Both the position numbers and the translations under genes were made by a program. The notes under the pieces are model-generated. The model made no database searches. It had not been told where the DNA came from and saw only the letters and a list, made by a program, of their open reading frames with translations. This document shows, in pieces, positions 19,086 to 26,540 of a stretch of DNA of 64,000 nucleotides. This DNA is from Microcoleus sp. bin48.metabat.b7b8b9.023 (GTDB lineage: Bacteria; Cyanobacteriota; Cyanobacteriia; Cyanobacteriales; Microcoleaceae): positions 39,823 to 103,822 of the forward strand of contig NZ_JAAFKG010000008.1 in NCBI RefSeq assembly GCF_013299185.1, in the 5' to 3' direction. Numbering within the stretch: the first letter of the stretch is position 1; each line of letters opens with the position of its first letter.

Positions 19086-20718
19086 AAACTATCAAGCAGA
19101 TATTTTAGTAGTTGACGATACGCCAGACAATCTGCGTTTGTTGATTAGAATCTTGCAAAAAAATGGCTATAAAGTTAGACCTGTTACTAATGGTTTTTCG
19201 GCTATAGATGCAATTCAGTCTAGCGTCCCAGATTTGATTTTGCTGGATATTATGATGCCGGATATTAACGGTTATGAATTATGTCAAAAACTGAAAGTAC
19301 AACCGCAATTTAGCGAAATTCCCATCATTTTTATCAGCGCGTTAGAAGAAGGAATAGATAAGGCAAAAGCTTTTGAAGTAGGCGGAGCAGATTATATCAC
19401 AAAACCTTTTCAGGTGAAAGAAGTATTGGCGCGAGTGAGCAATCAACTGACCGTGCGTTCTTTGCAAATGCAACTGCAAGAAAAAAATCAAAAATTGACC
19501 GATCAAAATGTCCAGTTGCACCAGGAAATTGCCGAACGCCGTCAGGTTGAAATGGAAACAAGATTGCTGCTGGAGGCAACTCAAGCTATTAGCAAATCTG
19601 ACAATTTTGAGTCGGCTATAGATGTGATTTTAGGTTTAATTTGCCAAACTATTGAATGGAATCTGGGCGAAGCTTGGATTCCTAACAGTGACGGCGTTTT
19701 AAGATGTGCTAGAGGCAGGTACGTCAGCGATTCGAGTTTTGCCCAATTCCGACAGACAAGTTGGCAGCTAACTTTTGCTCCTGGTGTGGGACTCCCAGGG
19801 AGGATTTGGCAGTCGCAGCAGTCCGAATGGATCGAGGATGTTTCTACTGCACCGGAACAAGTGTTTCTGCGATCGGAAATTGCGGTAAATGTGGGATTGA
19901 AAGCAGCTTTTGGTTTGCCAATTTTGGCGGAAAATCAAGTGTTAGCTATTTTGATTTTTTATCGCGAAAAAGTTCTGGAATCTCAGCCGCGCTTGCTGGA
20001 ATTGGTGAGTGCGGTTGCTACGCAGCTCGGTTCGCTGATTCAGCGGAAACAAGCTGAAGCAGCGCTGAAAGTGCAGCAAGAGCAAACAGAGAAATTGCTG
20101 CTGAATATTTTGCCTAAACCTATTGCTGAGCGCTTGCAAAAAGGCCAAAACCCGATCGCGGATCATTTTGATGAGGTGACGGTATTGTTTGCTGATTTGG
20201 TGGGTTTTACAGAGTTTTCGGCTCACAAAAGTCCGACGCAGTTGGTAGAAATTTTGAATGGAATTTTCTCGGAGTTCGATCGGTTGTCTGAGTTGCACGG
20301 GTTGGAAAAGATTAAGACGATTGGGGATGCTTACATGGTGGTTGGGGGTTTGCCGACGGCGCGCCAAGATCACTCTGAGGCGATCGCACTTTTAGCTTTG
20401 GATATGCAGGCAGCTTTGAGAAAGTTTAATCTCAAAATTGGAGAAGGTTTTCAATTGCGGATCGGAATTCACAGCGGTTCGGTGGTGGCGGGAATTATTG
20501 GGATTAGCAAATTTAGCTATGATTTGTGGGGAGATACTGTGAATGTTGCTTCGCGGATGGAGTCGAACGGATTGCCGGGTAAAATTCAAGTGACGGCGAA
20601 GACTTACGAGCGTTTGAAAGAGCAGTTTATTTTTGAAGAACGGGGGCCTATCACGGTTAAAGGTAAAGGAACAATGCTGACTTACTGGTTGCTCGAAGAA
20701 CAAACTCAATCTATTTAG
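19066..20718 (+). CDS. REC-GAF class III adenylate cyclase
   Basis: About 550 residues from ATG 19066; in-frame TTG 19036 and GTG 19060 are alternatives, and GGAGGA at about 19045 fits GTG 19060. The receiver (about 11-128) has Asp61. A coiled coil and a GAF domain (about 165-328) follow, then a class III cyclase domain (about 368-540). Metal ligands Asp377 (VLFADLVGF) and Asp421 are present. Lys417 (KIKTIGD) and Asp486 (SYDLWGD) are the adenine-selecting pair. Asn493 and Arg497 (NVASRM) are the transition-state residues. It should make cAMP under control of phosphorylation, comparable to cyanobacterial CyaC but without its own kinase. Its start lies 20 bp inside the upstream kinase gene. Confidence 0.92.
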   Translation: MKAEQTENYQADILVVDDTPDNLRLLIRILQKNGYKVRPVTNGFSAIDAIQSSVPDLILLDIMMPDINGYELCQKLKVQPQFSEIPIIFISALEEGIDKAKAFEVGGADYITKPFQVKEVLARVSNQLTVRSLQMQLQEKNQKLTDQNVQLHQEIAERRQVEMETRLLLEATQAISKSDNFESAIDVILGLICQTIEWNLGEAWIPNSDGVLRCARGRYVSDSSFAQFRQTSWQLTFAPGVGLPGRIWQSQQSEWIEDVSTAPEQVFLRSEIAVNVGLKAAFGLPILAENQVLAILIFYREKVLESQPRLLELVSAVATQLGSLIQRKQAEAALKVQQEQTEKLLLNILPKPIAERLQKGQNPIADHFDEVTVLFADLVGFTEFSAHKSPTQLVEILNGIFSEFDRLSELHGLEKIKTIGDAYMVVGGLPTARQDHSEAIALLALDMQAALRKFNLKIGEGFQLRIGIHSGSVVAGIIGISKFSYDLWGDTVNVASRMESNGLPGKIQVTAKTYERLKEQFIFEERGPITVKGKGTMLTYWLLEEQTQSI

Positions 20719-20786
20719 GTTTGAGATGTCAATTTCAATTAATATTAAAATTAGATCTAAATCGCACTTTCTGGAGAACTCATCCT

Positions 20787-21302
20787 TTGCAAACAGTTGA
20801 AACAAAATCGCCGACAGCATTGAAAAGAGTCCTAGTTGTTTTAATATCGCTGGTAGCTGTAGCGGTACTGGCGATCGCAACTTTTATCCTAATTCCCGGA
20901 GAAAAAACCATGTTTGCTGGAAAAAGACCTACTAATATCGGCATTGTATCAGGAAAACTGGCAGCGTGCCCTGCTTCCCCCAACTGCGTCAGCAGCTTCA
21001 GTCAAGATGCCGAGCACCAAATTGAGCCTTTGGCTTACACTTCGTCGCCTGCTGAGGCTATGGCTAAGCTCAAAGGGGCGATCGAGTCCTCGGGCAAAAC
21101 TAAAATTATCACCGCAACCGATAATTACCTGTATGCGGAGTTCAGCAGTGCTTTGATGGGCTTTGTGGATGATGTGGAATTTTTGGTAGATGATGGGGCA
21201 AAGGTGATTCACGTGCGATCGGCTTCGCGTCTGGGACAGTCGGATTTAGGAGTCAACCGCAAACGCATAGAAACCATCAGAGCTCAACTAAATCCACTCT
21301 AA
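20787..21302 (+). CDS. DUF1499 membrane-anchored protein
   Basis: A protein of about 171 residues from TTG 20787, chosen because GGAGA at 20773-20777 sits 9 nt upstream; TTG 20721 in the same frame would give 193 residues. One N-terminal membrane segment (RVLVVLISLVAVAVLAIATF) precedes a DUF1499 domain with the conserved ACPASPNCVSS start and the VEFLVDDGAKVIHVRSASR and DLGVNRKRIETIR blocks. DUF1499 proteins are widespread in cyanobacteria and plastids; their function is not established. It starts just after the cyclase gene and may be in the same transcript. Confidence 0.8.
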   Translation: MQTVETKSPTALKRVLVVLISLVAVAVLAIATFILIPGEKTMFAGKRPTNIGIVSGKLAACPASPNCVSSFSQDAEHQIEPLAYTSSPAEAMAKLKGAIESSGKTKIITATDNYLYAEFSSALMGFVDDVEFLVDDGAKVIHVRSASRLGQSDLGVNRKRIETIRAQLNPL

Positions 21303-21356
21303 ACCTAAAATTTCTAGCTTTCCTGAAGCCTCTCTCCTAGAACATTCTGAAACTAC

Positions 21357-21426
21357 AGGTACGTTGTTGGGCTTTAGCCCTCTTTAGACTGATAGAGAAA
21401 GAGGGCTAAAGCCCAACAACGTACCT
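21357..21426. repeat. Family B palindrome
   Basis: A 70-bp near-perfect inverted repeat. It begins AGGTACGTTGTTGGGCTTTA and ends with the complementary GCCCAACAACGTACCT. The arms carry an inner GGGCTTTAGCCCTCTTT/AAAGAGGGCTAAAGCCC stem. It lies in the 337-bp gap between the DUF1499 and PRC genes, which otherwise shows no gene. Confidence 0.9.
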
Positions 21427-21639
21427 AATTTTTTTTCGTTCCTCGCAATGACACTAGCCCTAACTGAACCGTATTGTGACTCAATCCAGTATTGAATCGC
21501 TGAGTGCGCTAGCACCGACACCGCGCTGTATTCCTATAGTATTAAACGCCCTAAATTGAGCAGTTCAGACTTTAGGGAGAGGGAAGTTAAGCCATTAATT
21601 TCTACTATTAATTTAAGTAGAGCGACGAGGAAAAAACAC

Positions 21640-22509
21640 ATGGCACTTCAAAGAATTGCAGAGTTTGAGCCTAACTATAAGGAAGAAATATTTGCGGGAG
21701 ACGACATCAAGGGATTTGATGTTTATGCCGGCGACTCTGACGAAAAAGTAGGCACCGTTTATGACGCATTGGTTGATGAAACTGGCCGTTTTCGCTATCT
21801 GGTAGTTGATACCGGCATTTGGATTTTTGGTAAAAAAGTATTGCTGCCGATCGGCTCGGCCCGCTTCGACTACGGAGCCCATCGCGTCTACGCCACAGGC
21901 CTTCGCAGCAAAGCTCAAGCAGAACAACTGCCGGCTTACAATGAATTAGAACCACTAGATTACGATCGCGAAGAACAGGTAAGAGGCATCTACCGCAATC
22001 CCGGCACAGCAGCAGCAGCAGCACCTGTGGCAAGCACTGCAACTCCTGCTAGCTACGATCGCAGCAACTACAGCTACGATATGGATCGCCCCCTCTATGA
22101 AACCAACGAACAAAACCACCAAAATCTCAAGCTTTATGAAGAACGCTTGATTGCCAACAAAAACCGCGCCAAAACAGGCGAAGTAGCAGTTGGTAAGCGG
22201 GTAGAAACTGAAACAGCAAGAGCTTCAGTACCCATTGAAAAAGAACGAGTCGTAATCGAGCGAGTCACACCAGTCGAAGCTGGTAGAGTAGTTTCAGTCG
22301 GTGACGCTGACTTCCAATCAGGGGAAGTTGCACGCATCGAAGTCTACGAAGAAACGGCCGACATTCACAAGGAAGCCTACGTGCGCGAAGAAGTCAACGT
22401 CAGAAAAGAAGTTGTTCGCAGCACGGTTGACGGGGAAGAAACCTTGCGCCGTGAAGAATTAGACATTCAGACTGACGGAACTCCGGTTGTAGATAATAAA
22501 ACTATCTAA
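21640..22509 (+). CDS. PRC-barrel / DUF2382 stress protein (copy 1)
   Basis: 289 residues from ATG 21640, which has CGAGG 9 nt upstream; a TTG start at 21556 would add 28 unlikely residues. An N-terminal PRC-barrel (about 15-85: GFDVYAGDSDEKVGTVYDAL, FRYLVVDTG, VLLPIGSARFD) is followed by an alanine/tyrosine-rich linker and a DUF2382 domain (about 165-285: LYEERLIANKNRAKTGEVAV, IEKERVVIERV, YVREEVNVRKEVV). This arrangement resembles YsnF-type general stress proteins. A related gene lies at 23087. It is probably soluble; the molecular role is unknown. Confidence 0.85.
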   Translation: MALQRIAEFEPNYKEEIFAGDDIKGFDVYAGDSDEKVGTVYDALVDETGRFRYLVVDTGIWIFGKKVLLPIGSARFDYGAHRVYATGLRSKAQAEQLPAYNELEPLDYDREEQVRGIYRNPGTAAAAAPVASTATPASYDRSNYSYDMDRPLYETNEQNHQNLKLYEERLIANKNRAKTGEVAVGKRVETETARASVPIEKERVVIERVTPVEAGRVVSVGDADFQSGEVARIEVYEETADIHKEAYVREEVNVRKEVVRSTVDGEETLRREELDIQTDGTPVVDNKTI

Positions 22510-23086
22510 ACCAACCGCAAAAAGTCTTGAATAGGAATTGCGGATTAATCGCATAATTCTCTCACCGCACAGGTTTGAATTTGGCGATCGCGCAATTCCT
22601 AGATGACGCGATAGGCTTCAGTTAAGCCAGATCGTCCTGGCGCTCCCCCTTAAGAAATACGGTGGTTTTATTCTGAGGATAGGAGATATAAAACTACCAA
22701 AAGTATCGCTCAAAGATCGGCTCGCACTTGGGCGAAGGTACGTAGTTGCGCTTCAGCGCTATACGCTTATATTATAAAGAGCGCCCAAGCGCAACTACAT
22801 ACCTAATTTTTCTGACGATGATAAAACAGCTATAACGGGAGTGTAGTGCGAAAATTGTCAGTTTTTGGCAAAGTTTATGCACTTTCCCAGAAATAATTAG
22901 TTTAAAGCCCGCCCGCCCGATCGGGAGAAATTAAAATCAGACAATTCATTACTCCATTTCTCTTCCTTCTAGGTAGAGGTCGCTCTCAAACTGTCAATTG
23001 TCAACTGTCAACTGTCAACTGTTGAACCGCCTTTACCAATTCGCCCCAATTCATAATAAAAATCTCTAAGTAGGAAAGTTTTAAAA
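22510..23086. other. Intergenic region with two repeats
   Basis: 577 bp between the two PRC-barrel genes. It contains a family B palindrome (22736-22804, AGGTACGTAGTTGCGC ... GCGCAACTACATACCT) and a short TGTCAACTGTCAACTG microsatellite (about 22996-23022). No gene was seen. The TAGGAAAG before ATG 23087 can serve as a ribosome-binding site. Confidence 0.7.
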
Positions 23087-23980
23087 ATGAACGGTCAAGC
23101 ATCAGCCGAAAAAGTAGCCACAGCCAAATCAAATACCCGTCTCAACCGGGTGCCGGAAAAAGTCAGGACTAAGCTAAAAAGTTTTACAGTAAAAGACAAC
23201 CAAGGTCACTTGGTAGGCAAAATCAAAGATGTCTATTTCGATCCTAACGGTCAGCTAAACTTTGTGGTATCAGGGCTAGGTCGCGAAAACCCCCGCATTT
23301 TTTTAGTAAGTATCAAGCTGCTCAAAAAAGTAGATTATCATCAAAAAACTCTGTTTGTAAGTATTAAGTCCGATGCAGTCGATCTGCTGCCCGGATTTGT
23401 GGGAACGGCAGAGTATGAATATTTAGGAAAATCCTCAGAACAGCTTGATGAAGTGAGCAAAAACGAGTCAACTAATCCCTCAACAGTTATGTCAAATCTA
23501 ACAGATGCCGATCGCCAAAATGAACATTTAGAGACCGATGAGGATGACGAAAACTTGGATATTGTCGATCGTGAAGTAATTCGCCTGCTAGAAGAACGAT
23601 TGGTAATCAATCGCAGCAAGCGCAAAGTCGGCGAAGTCATAGTCCGCAAAGAAATTGAGACTCGGATGGTACAAGTGCCGATCCAGTGGGAAAAGTTGAT
23701 TGTCGAACAAGTCGGCGACGATCCGAAGGTTTTGGCAGAGATAGATTTGGGCGAGGGAAACATCACCGGTATAGATTTGGCAGAGATTAAAAGCGATCGC
23801 CAGGAACCGACAGTTAAGGCAGAATTTACGTCTGTGCAGAAAGCTAGCAAAATCTTAAATGCGATCGCCTCTCAACCCCGCCACGGTTGCGTCAAAGTCC
23901 GCCTAGAAATAGTTTTGGAAGACAAGCAACTTGAGGATACGTACCAAAAATGGATGACAGAAAGCCACTCAGATAAGTGA
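23087..23980 (+). CDS. PRC-barrel / DUF2382 protein (copy 2)
   Basis: A 297-residue paralog of the preceding PRC gene. PRC-barrel is about 25-110 (KSFTVKDNQGHLVGKIKDVY, NFVVSGLG). An acidic linker rich in Asp/Glu follows (about 130-160). The DUF2382 core is about 162-215 (RLLEERLVINRSKRKVGEVI, VQVPIQWEKLIVEQVG). The C-terminal 75 residues (SVQKASKILNAIAS ... CVKVRLEIV) are extra relative to copy 1. It is probably a stress-related soluble protein. TAGGAAAG lies 8-15 nt before the start. Confidence 0.82.
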   Translation: MNGQASAEKVATAKSNTRLNRVPEKVRTKLKSFTVKDNQGHLVGKIKDVYFDPNGQLNFVVSGLGRENPRIFLVSIKLLKKVDYHQKTLFVSIKSDAVDLLPGFVGTAEYEYLGKSSEQLDEVSKNESTNPSTVMSNLTDADRQNEHLETDEDDENLDIVDREVIRLLEERLVINRSKRKVGEVIVRKEIETRMVQVPIQWEKLIVEQVGDDPKVLAEIDLGEGNITGIDLAEIKSDRQEPTVKAEFTSVQKASKILNAIASQPRHGCVKVRLEIVLEDKQLEDTYQKWMTESHSDK

Positions 23981-24298
23981 GGTACGTTGTTGGGCTTAAG
24001 CCCTCTTATACTTATCGTGTAGTAAACGGGGTTGCATCAAAAACTCCATTTACAGTCATACCTCATCTTTCGTTATAAATGTTATATATAAAGAGCGCTG
24101 AAGCGCAACTACGTACCTATTGTCTTGAGTAAACGGTGTTGTCTTATATATATGCCAATACGGTTTACTTAAGATCGTCATTGCGAGGAACGAAGCAATC
24201 TCCGTATCTATTTTTCATAGCGGTTTATCCCCAGGGCGCTATACAAGTAAACGGTATTGATATATATGCAAGAGCGCCCAAGCGCAACTACCTACCTA
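23980..24298. repeat. Mosaic of family B and family F repeats
   Basis: This gap is almost entirely repeat. 23980-24118 is a family B palindrome whose left arm is the GTTGTTGGGCTTAAGCCC type and whose right arm is the GAGCGCTGAAGCGCAAC type, with about 60 bp of foreign sequence between them. 24156-24259 is a family F element with CAATACGGTTTACTT and AAGTAAACGGTATTG ends and a CATTGCGAGGAACGAAGCAA core. 24270-24298 is a half family B arm. Confidence 0.8.
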
Positions 24299-24453
24299 TG
24301 GAAAAATTTCATCGGCTTCGCCAATATCTATCATATCCGCCCGAACTCCGCAAACCCCCCGGTCGGGATTTTTTAATTTTGAGCGATCGGCAACTCGACA
24401 AAATCTTACCAAATTGCGGTAAAATTGTGCTAGTCAAATTTAGAAATATTTGA
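24298..24453 (+). CDS. Possible 51-residue ORF upstream of glutathione peroxidase
   Basis: A short frame begins with MEKFHRLRQYLSYPPE directly after a repeat and ends 2 bp before the peroxidase ATG. It has no ribosome-binding site of its own, because the bases before ATG are the end of a family B arm. The sequence is not recognised. It could be a remnant whose 5' part was replaced by the repeat, or chance coding. Confidence 0.2.
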   Translation: MEKFHRLRQYLSYPPELRKPPGRDFLILSDRQLDKILPNCGKIVLVKFRNI

Positions 24454-24455
24454 AA

Positions 24456-24941
24456 ATGCCCAGCACCATCTCCGACATTAATGTAAAAACGATCGCAGGC
24501 GCAGACAAGCAGCTAGGAGAGTACGCTGGCCAGGTACTCTTGATAGTTAACGTAGCTTCCAAATGTGGCTATACACCTCAATACAAAGGACTCGAAGAAT
24601 TGAGCCAGAAGTACGGCGCCGCCGGACTCCGCGTTTTAGGATTTCCCTGCAACGACTTCGGAGCTCAAGAACCCGGAAGCAACGCAGAAATCGTCAATTT
24701 CTGCACTACAAAATACGGTGTCAGCTTTGAATTATTTGACAAAGTAAGCGCTAAAGGCAGCCAGCAGCACCCGCTGTACGCTCAGCTTACGAATGCAGTC
24801 GATCCCAAAGGTGAGGTTTCCTGGAATTTTGAAAAATTCTTAGTTAGCAAACAGGGTGAAGTGGTTGCCAGATTCCGCAGCAGCGTGGGCCCAGATTCGC
24901 CGGAATTGATCGCTGCGATCGATCGAGAATTGGCAAAATAA
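24456..24941 (+). CDS. Glutathione peroxidase (Cys type)
   Basis: 161 residues from ATG 24456 (TTG 24450 is in frame). The peroxidatic residue is Cys37 in NVASKCGYT, where animal enzymes carry selenocysteine. The FPCNDFGAQEPGSN block is the family's FPCNQFG(G/A)QEPG motif with Asp in place of the usual Gln at one position; the catalytic Gln in AQEPG is kept. The WNFEKFLV motif supplies the conserved Trp and Asn. Cyanobacterial enzymes of this type reduce lipid and organic hydroperoxides and often use NADPH or thioredoxin rather than glutathione. There is no signal peptide. Confidence 0.92.
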   Translation: MPSTISDINVKTIAGADKQLGEYAGQVLLIVNVASKCGYTPQYKGLEELSQKYGAAGLRVLGFPCNDFGAQEPGSNAEIVNFCTTKYGVSFELFDKVSAKGSQQHPLYAQLTNAVDPKGEVSWNFEKFLVSKQGEVVARFRSSVGPDSPELIAAIDRELAK

Positions 24942-25049
24942 GCAGTTCGGCAACGGATTTTTTGACCGATGTAACGGATGGATGTTTAGTTATTGTAGGG
25001 TGCGTCAGGGGTGAATGTTTTGCATACAGACTAACAATTTTCTTCCTGA

Positions 25050-25194
25050 TACCAATTTTTTATGAGGCTGCTCCCGAATCTGATCCCCCCCTAACCCCCC
25101 TTAATAAGGGGGGGACTGGAATCTTCTCAAAGTCCCCCTTCTTAAGGGGGATTTAGGGGGATCGGAATATGTGCAACTTCACATTAAATTGGTA
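25050..25194. repeat. Family D element, 145 bp, intact copy
   Basis: Starts TACCAATTTTTTATGAGG and ends CACATTAAATTGGTA, giving TACCAATTT/AAATTGGTA terminal inverted repeats. The interior is a long GATCCCCCCCTAACCCCCC ... GGGGGATC hairpin. TGA flanks both sides. An opposite-orientation copy lies at 26184-26535, and a core-only copy at 50685-50766. The gap 24942-25308 contains nothing else recognisable. Confidence 0.8.
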
Positions 25195-25308
25195 TGACGC
25201 ACCCTACGGTTAGTTAGCTTGTTTTTTCTTCTCTTCCCCATTGTTAAGAAGCAATCAGCAATTAATAAATAGTGATTATTGGATTTAATTGGAGAATGGT
25301 TTAATTTA

Positions 25309-25422
25309 ATGGAAAATACATCTGGATTAGATTTAGCTGTAGGTTTACTGGCGTTCGCGATACTGGGAGGCGGGCTGGCCATGCTATTTGTAGGTATGGC
25401 ATCGTTCCCTAAAGAAAAGTAA
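25309..25422 (+). CDS. 37-residue single-span membrane peptide
   Basis: ATG 25309 to TAA 25422 encodes 37 residues. A short polar N-terminus (MENTSGLD) is followed by one hydrophobic helix with a GGG hinge (LAVGLLAFAILGGGLAMLF) and a charged end (FPKEK). GGAG lies 14 nt upstream, slightly far. Size and topology resemble small photosynthetic or NDH/cytochrome complex subunits, but it matches none of those I can recall (PsbX, PetM, PetG, NdhP). Identity is unknown. Confidence 0.5.
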   Translation: MENTSGLDLAVGLLAFAILGGGLAMLFVGMASFPKEK

Positions 25423-25458
25423 CAATAATTGAGATTAAGTCCTCACGATCTTTAAATT

Positions 25459-25519
25459 GGTTCGTAGTGAGGACTTCAGTCCTTATAGAAATCTGAGGAC
25501 TGAAGTCCTCACTACAAAC
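25459..25519. repeat. Family A palindrome, single copy
   Basis: One unit of the 5' array family: TTCGTAGTGAGGACTTCAGT pairs with ACTGAAGTCCTCACTACAAA. It lies just upstream of the VOC gene and could be transcribed as a hairpin. Confidence 0.85.
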
Positions 25520-25568
25520 TCTGAATAAATTTCACATCGTCCAATTTTAACAGTAGCAATTGACAACC

Positions 25569-26042
25569 ATGCAAACTACCGAAAGCACCGTCAAAATTGC
25601 CTTGGCGCCGGGGAACTTGCGCCGCGTTCACCATATCGCTTTAAACGTGCGCGATATGAAAGCTTCCCGCCACTTCTACGGTACAATTCTCGGCTTGCAC
25701 GAACTCACAGGTGCAGAAATTCCCGTAAGTTTAACAGAAATGGTGGCTGCTGGTAAAGTCGCTAATTTCATCACTCCAGACGGGACTGTGATTGACTTAT
25801 TTTGGCAGCCAGATTTGGAACCGCCAAACCCCGATCCCCAAAAGGCTTTTACTCGCGCTAACCACTTGGCCTTTGACATCGATCGCGATTTGTTCGATCG
25901 CGCTTTGGAAGTGCTAAAGTCTAATGAAATTGCGATCGACAGCGGCCCCGTCACCCGCGCTACAGGACGCGGCATTTACTTCTACGATCCCGATGGATTT
26001 ATCATCGAAATCCGCTGCGATGCAGACAATATGGCGGTTTAA
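25569..26042 (+). CDS. VOC (glyoxalase/dioxygenase-like) family protein
   Basis: 157 residues from ATG 25569; TTG 25560 is in frame. The fold pattern is a single VOC module with two beta-alpha-beta-beta-beta halves. RRVHHIALNVRDMKASRHFY gives the first metal His, NHLAFDIDR the second, and FYDPDGFIIEIRCD the terminal Glu. The family includes glyoxalase I, fosfomycin-resistance and ring-cleaving enzymes; nothing here selects among them. Neighbours give no pathway clue. Confidence 0.85.
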   Translation: MQTTESTVKIALAPGNLRRVHHIALNVRDMKASRHFYGTILGLHELTGAEIPVSLTEMVAAGKVANFITPDGTVIDLFWQPDLEPPNPDPQKAFTRANHLAFDIDRDLFDRALEVLKSNEIAIDSGPVTRATGRGIYFYDPDGFIIEIRCDADNMAV

Positions 26043-26183
26043 ACCAGGTTTAGACAAACGAAGTCCATGCCAAGCAGGCTGAAGAAAATAACGTAATTTT
26101 AACCACCCGCTCTTCAACCCGCGCACCATCCGGGTTTTGTTTGTGTAGAAGCGGTTTCAACCGCCGTCTTATCTTACGTCTTA

Positions 26184-26535
26184 TACCAATTTAATGTGAA
26201 GTTGCATATATCTCGATCCCCCTAAATCCCCCTTAAGAAGGGGGACTTTGAGAAGAATCTTGTCCCCCCCTCCCACCCTACCGTGTACACACAAGTCGAG
26301 TTGGAAATCAAATGACGGAAAAAAACGGAAATTTATTTTTTTAATCCTTGATTTCCCGTCAACCATTATCAATAAGTTAAAACTATTGATAAAAACTTCC
26401 CTCATCTCAAAACCTTGCCTACGTCAGGTTGTGTCAGACACAGCCAGGTTTCTAGGAGTTGTGTGTACACGGTAGCCCTCCCACCAGGGGGGTTAGGGGG
26501 GATCAGATTCTATGCAGCCTCATAAAAAATTGGTA
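26184..26535. repeat. Family D element interrupted by a 198-bp MITE
   Basis: Reverse-orientation copy of the element at 25050-25194: it starts TACCAATTTAATGTGAAG and ends CATAAAAAATTGGTA. Removing the inner 198-bp element and one 10-bp duplication leaves 144 bp, matching the 145-bp intact copy. TTA flanks both ends. Just before it, a family C fragment lies at about 26114-26172. Confidence 0.85.
26278..26475. mobile_element. 198-bp MITE with 17-bp TIRs and 10-bp TSD
   Basis: The ends are perfect inverted repeats: CTACCGTGTACACACAA at 26278-26294 and TTGTGTGTACACGGTAG at 26459-26475. The 10-bp direct repeat CCCTCCCACC flanks it at 26268-26277 and 26476-26485. No transposase-length frame is present, so it is non-autonomous. 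The host repeat (family D) has an empty copy at 25050, which confirms insertion. A 9-12 bp duplication fits IS4- or IS701-like transposases, but the family is not assigned. Confidence 0.9.
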
Positions 26536-26540
26536 TTATC

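Noticed and set aside
24962-25156. 64-codon frame after the peroxidase
   Set aside because: Most of it is family D repeat sequence (poly-C hairpin).
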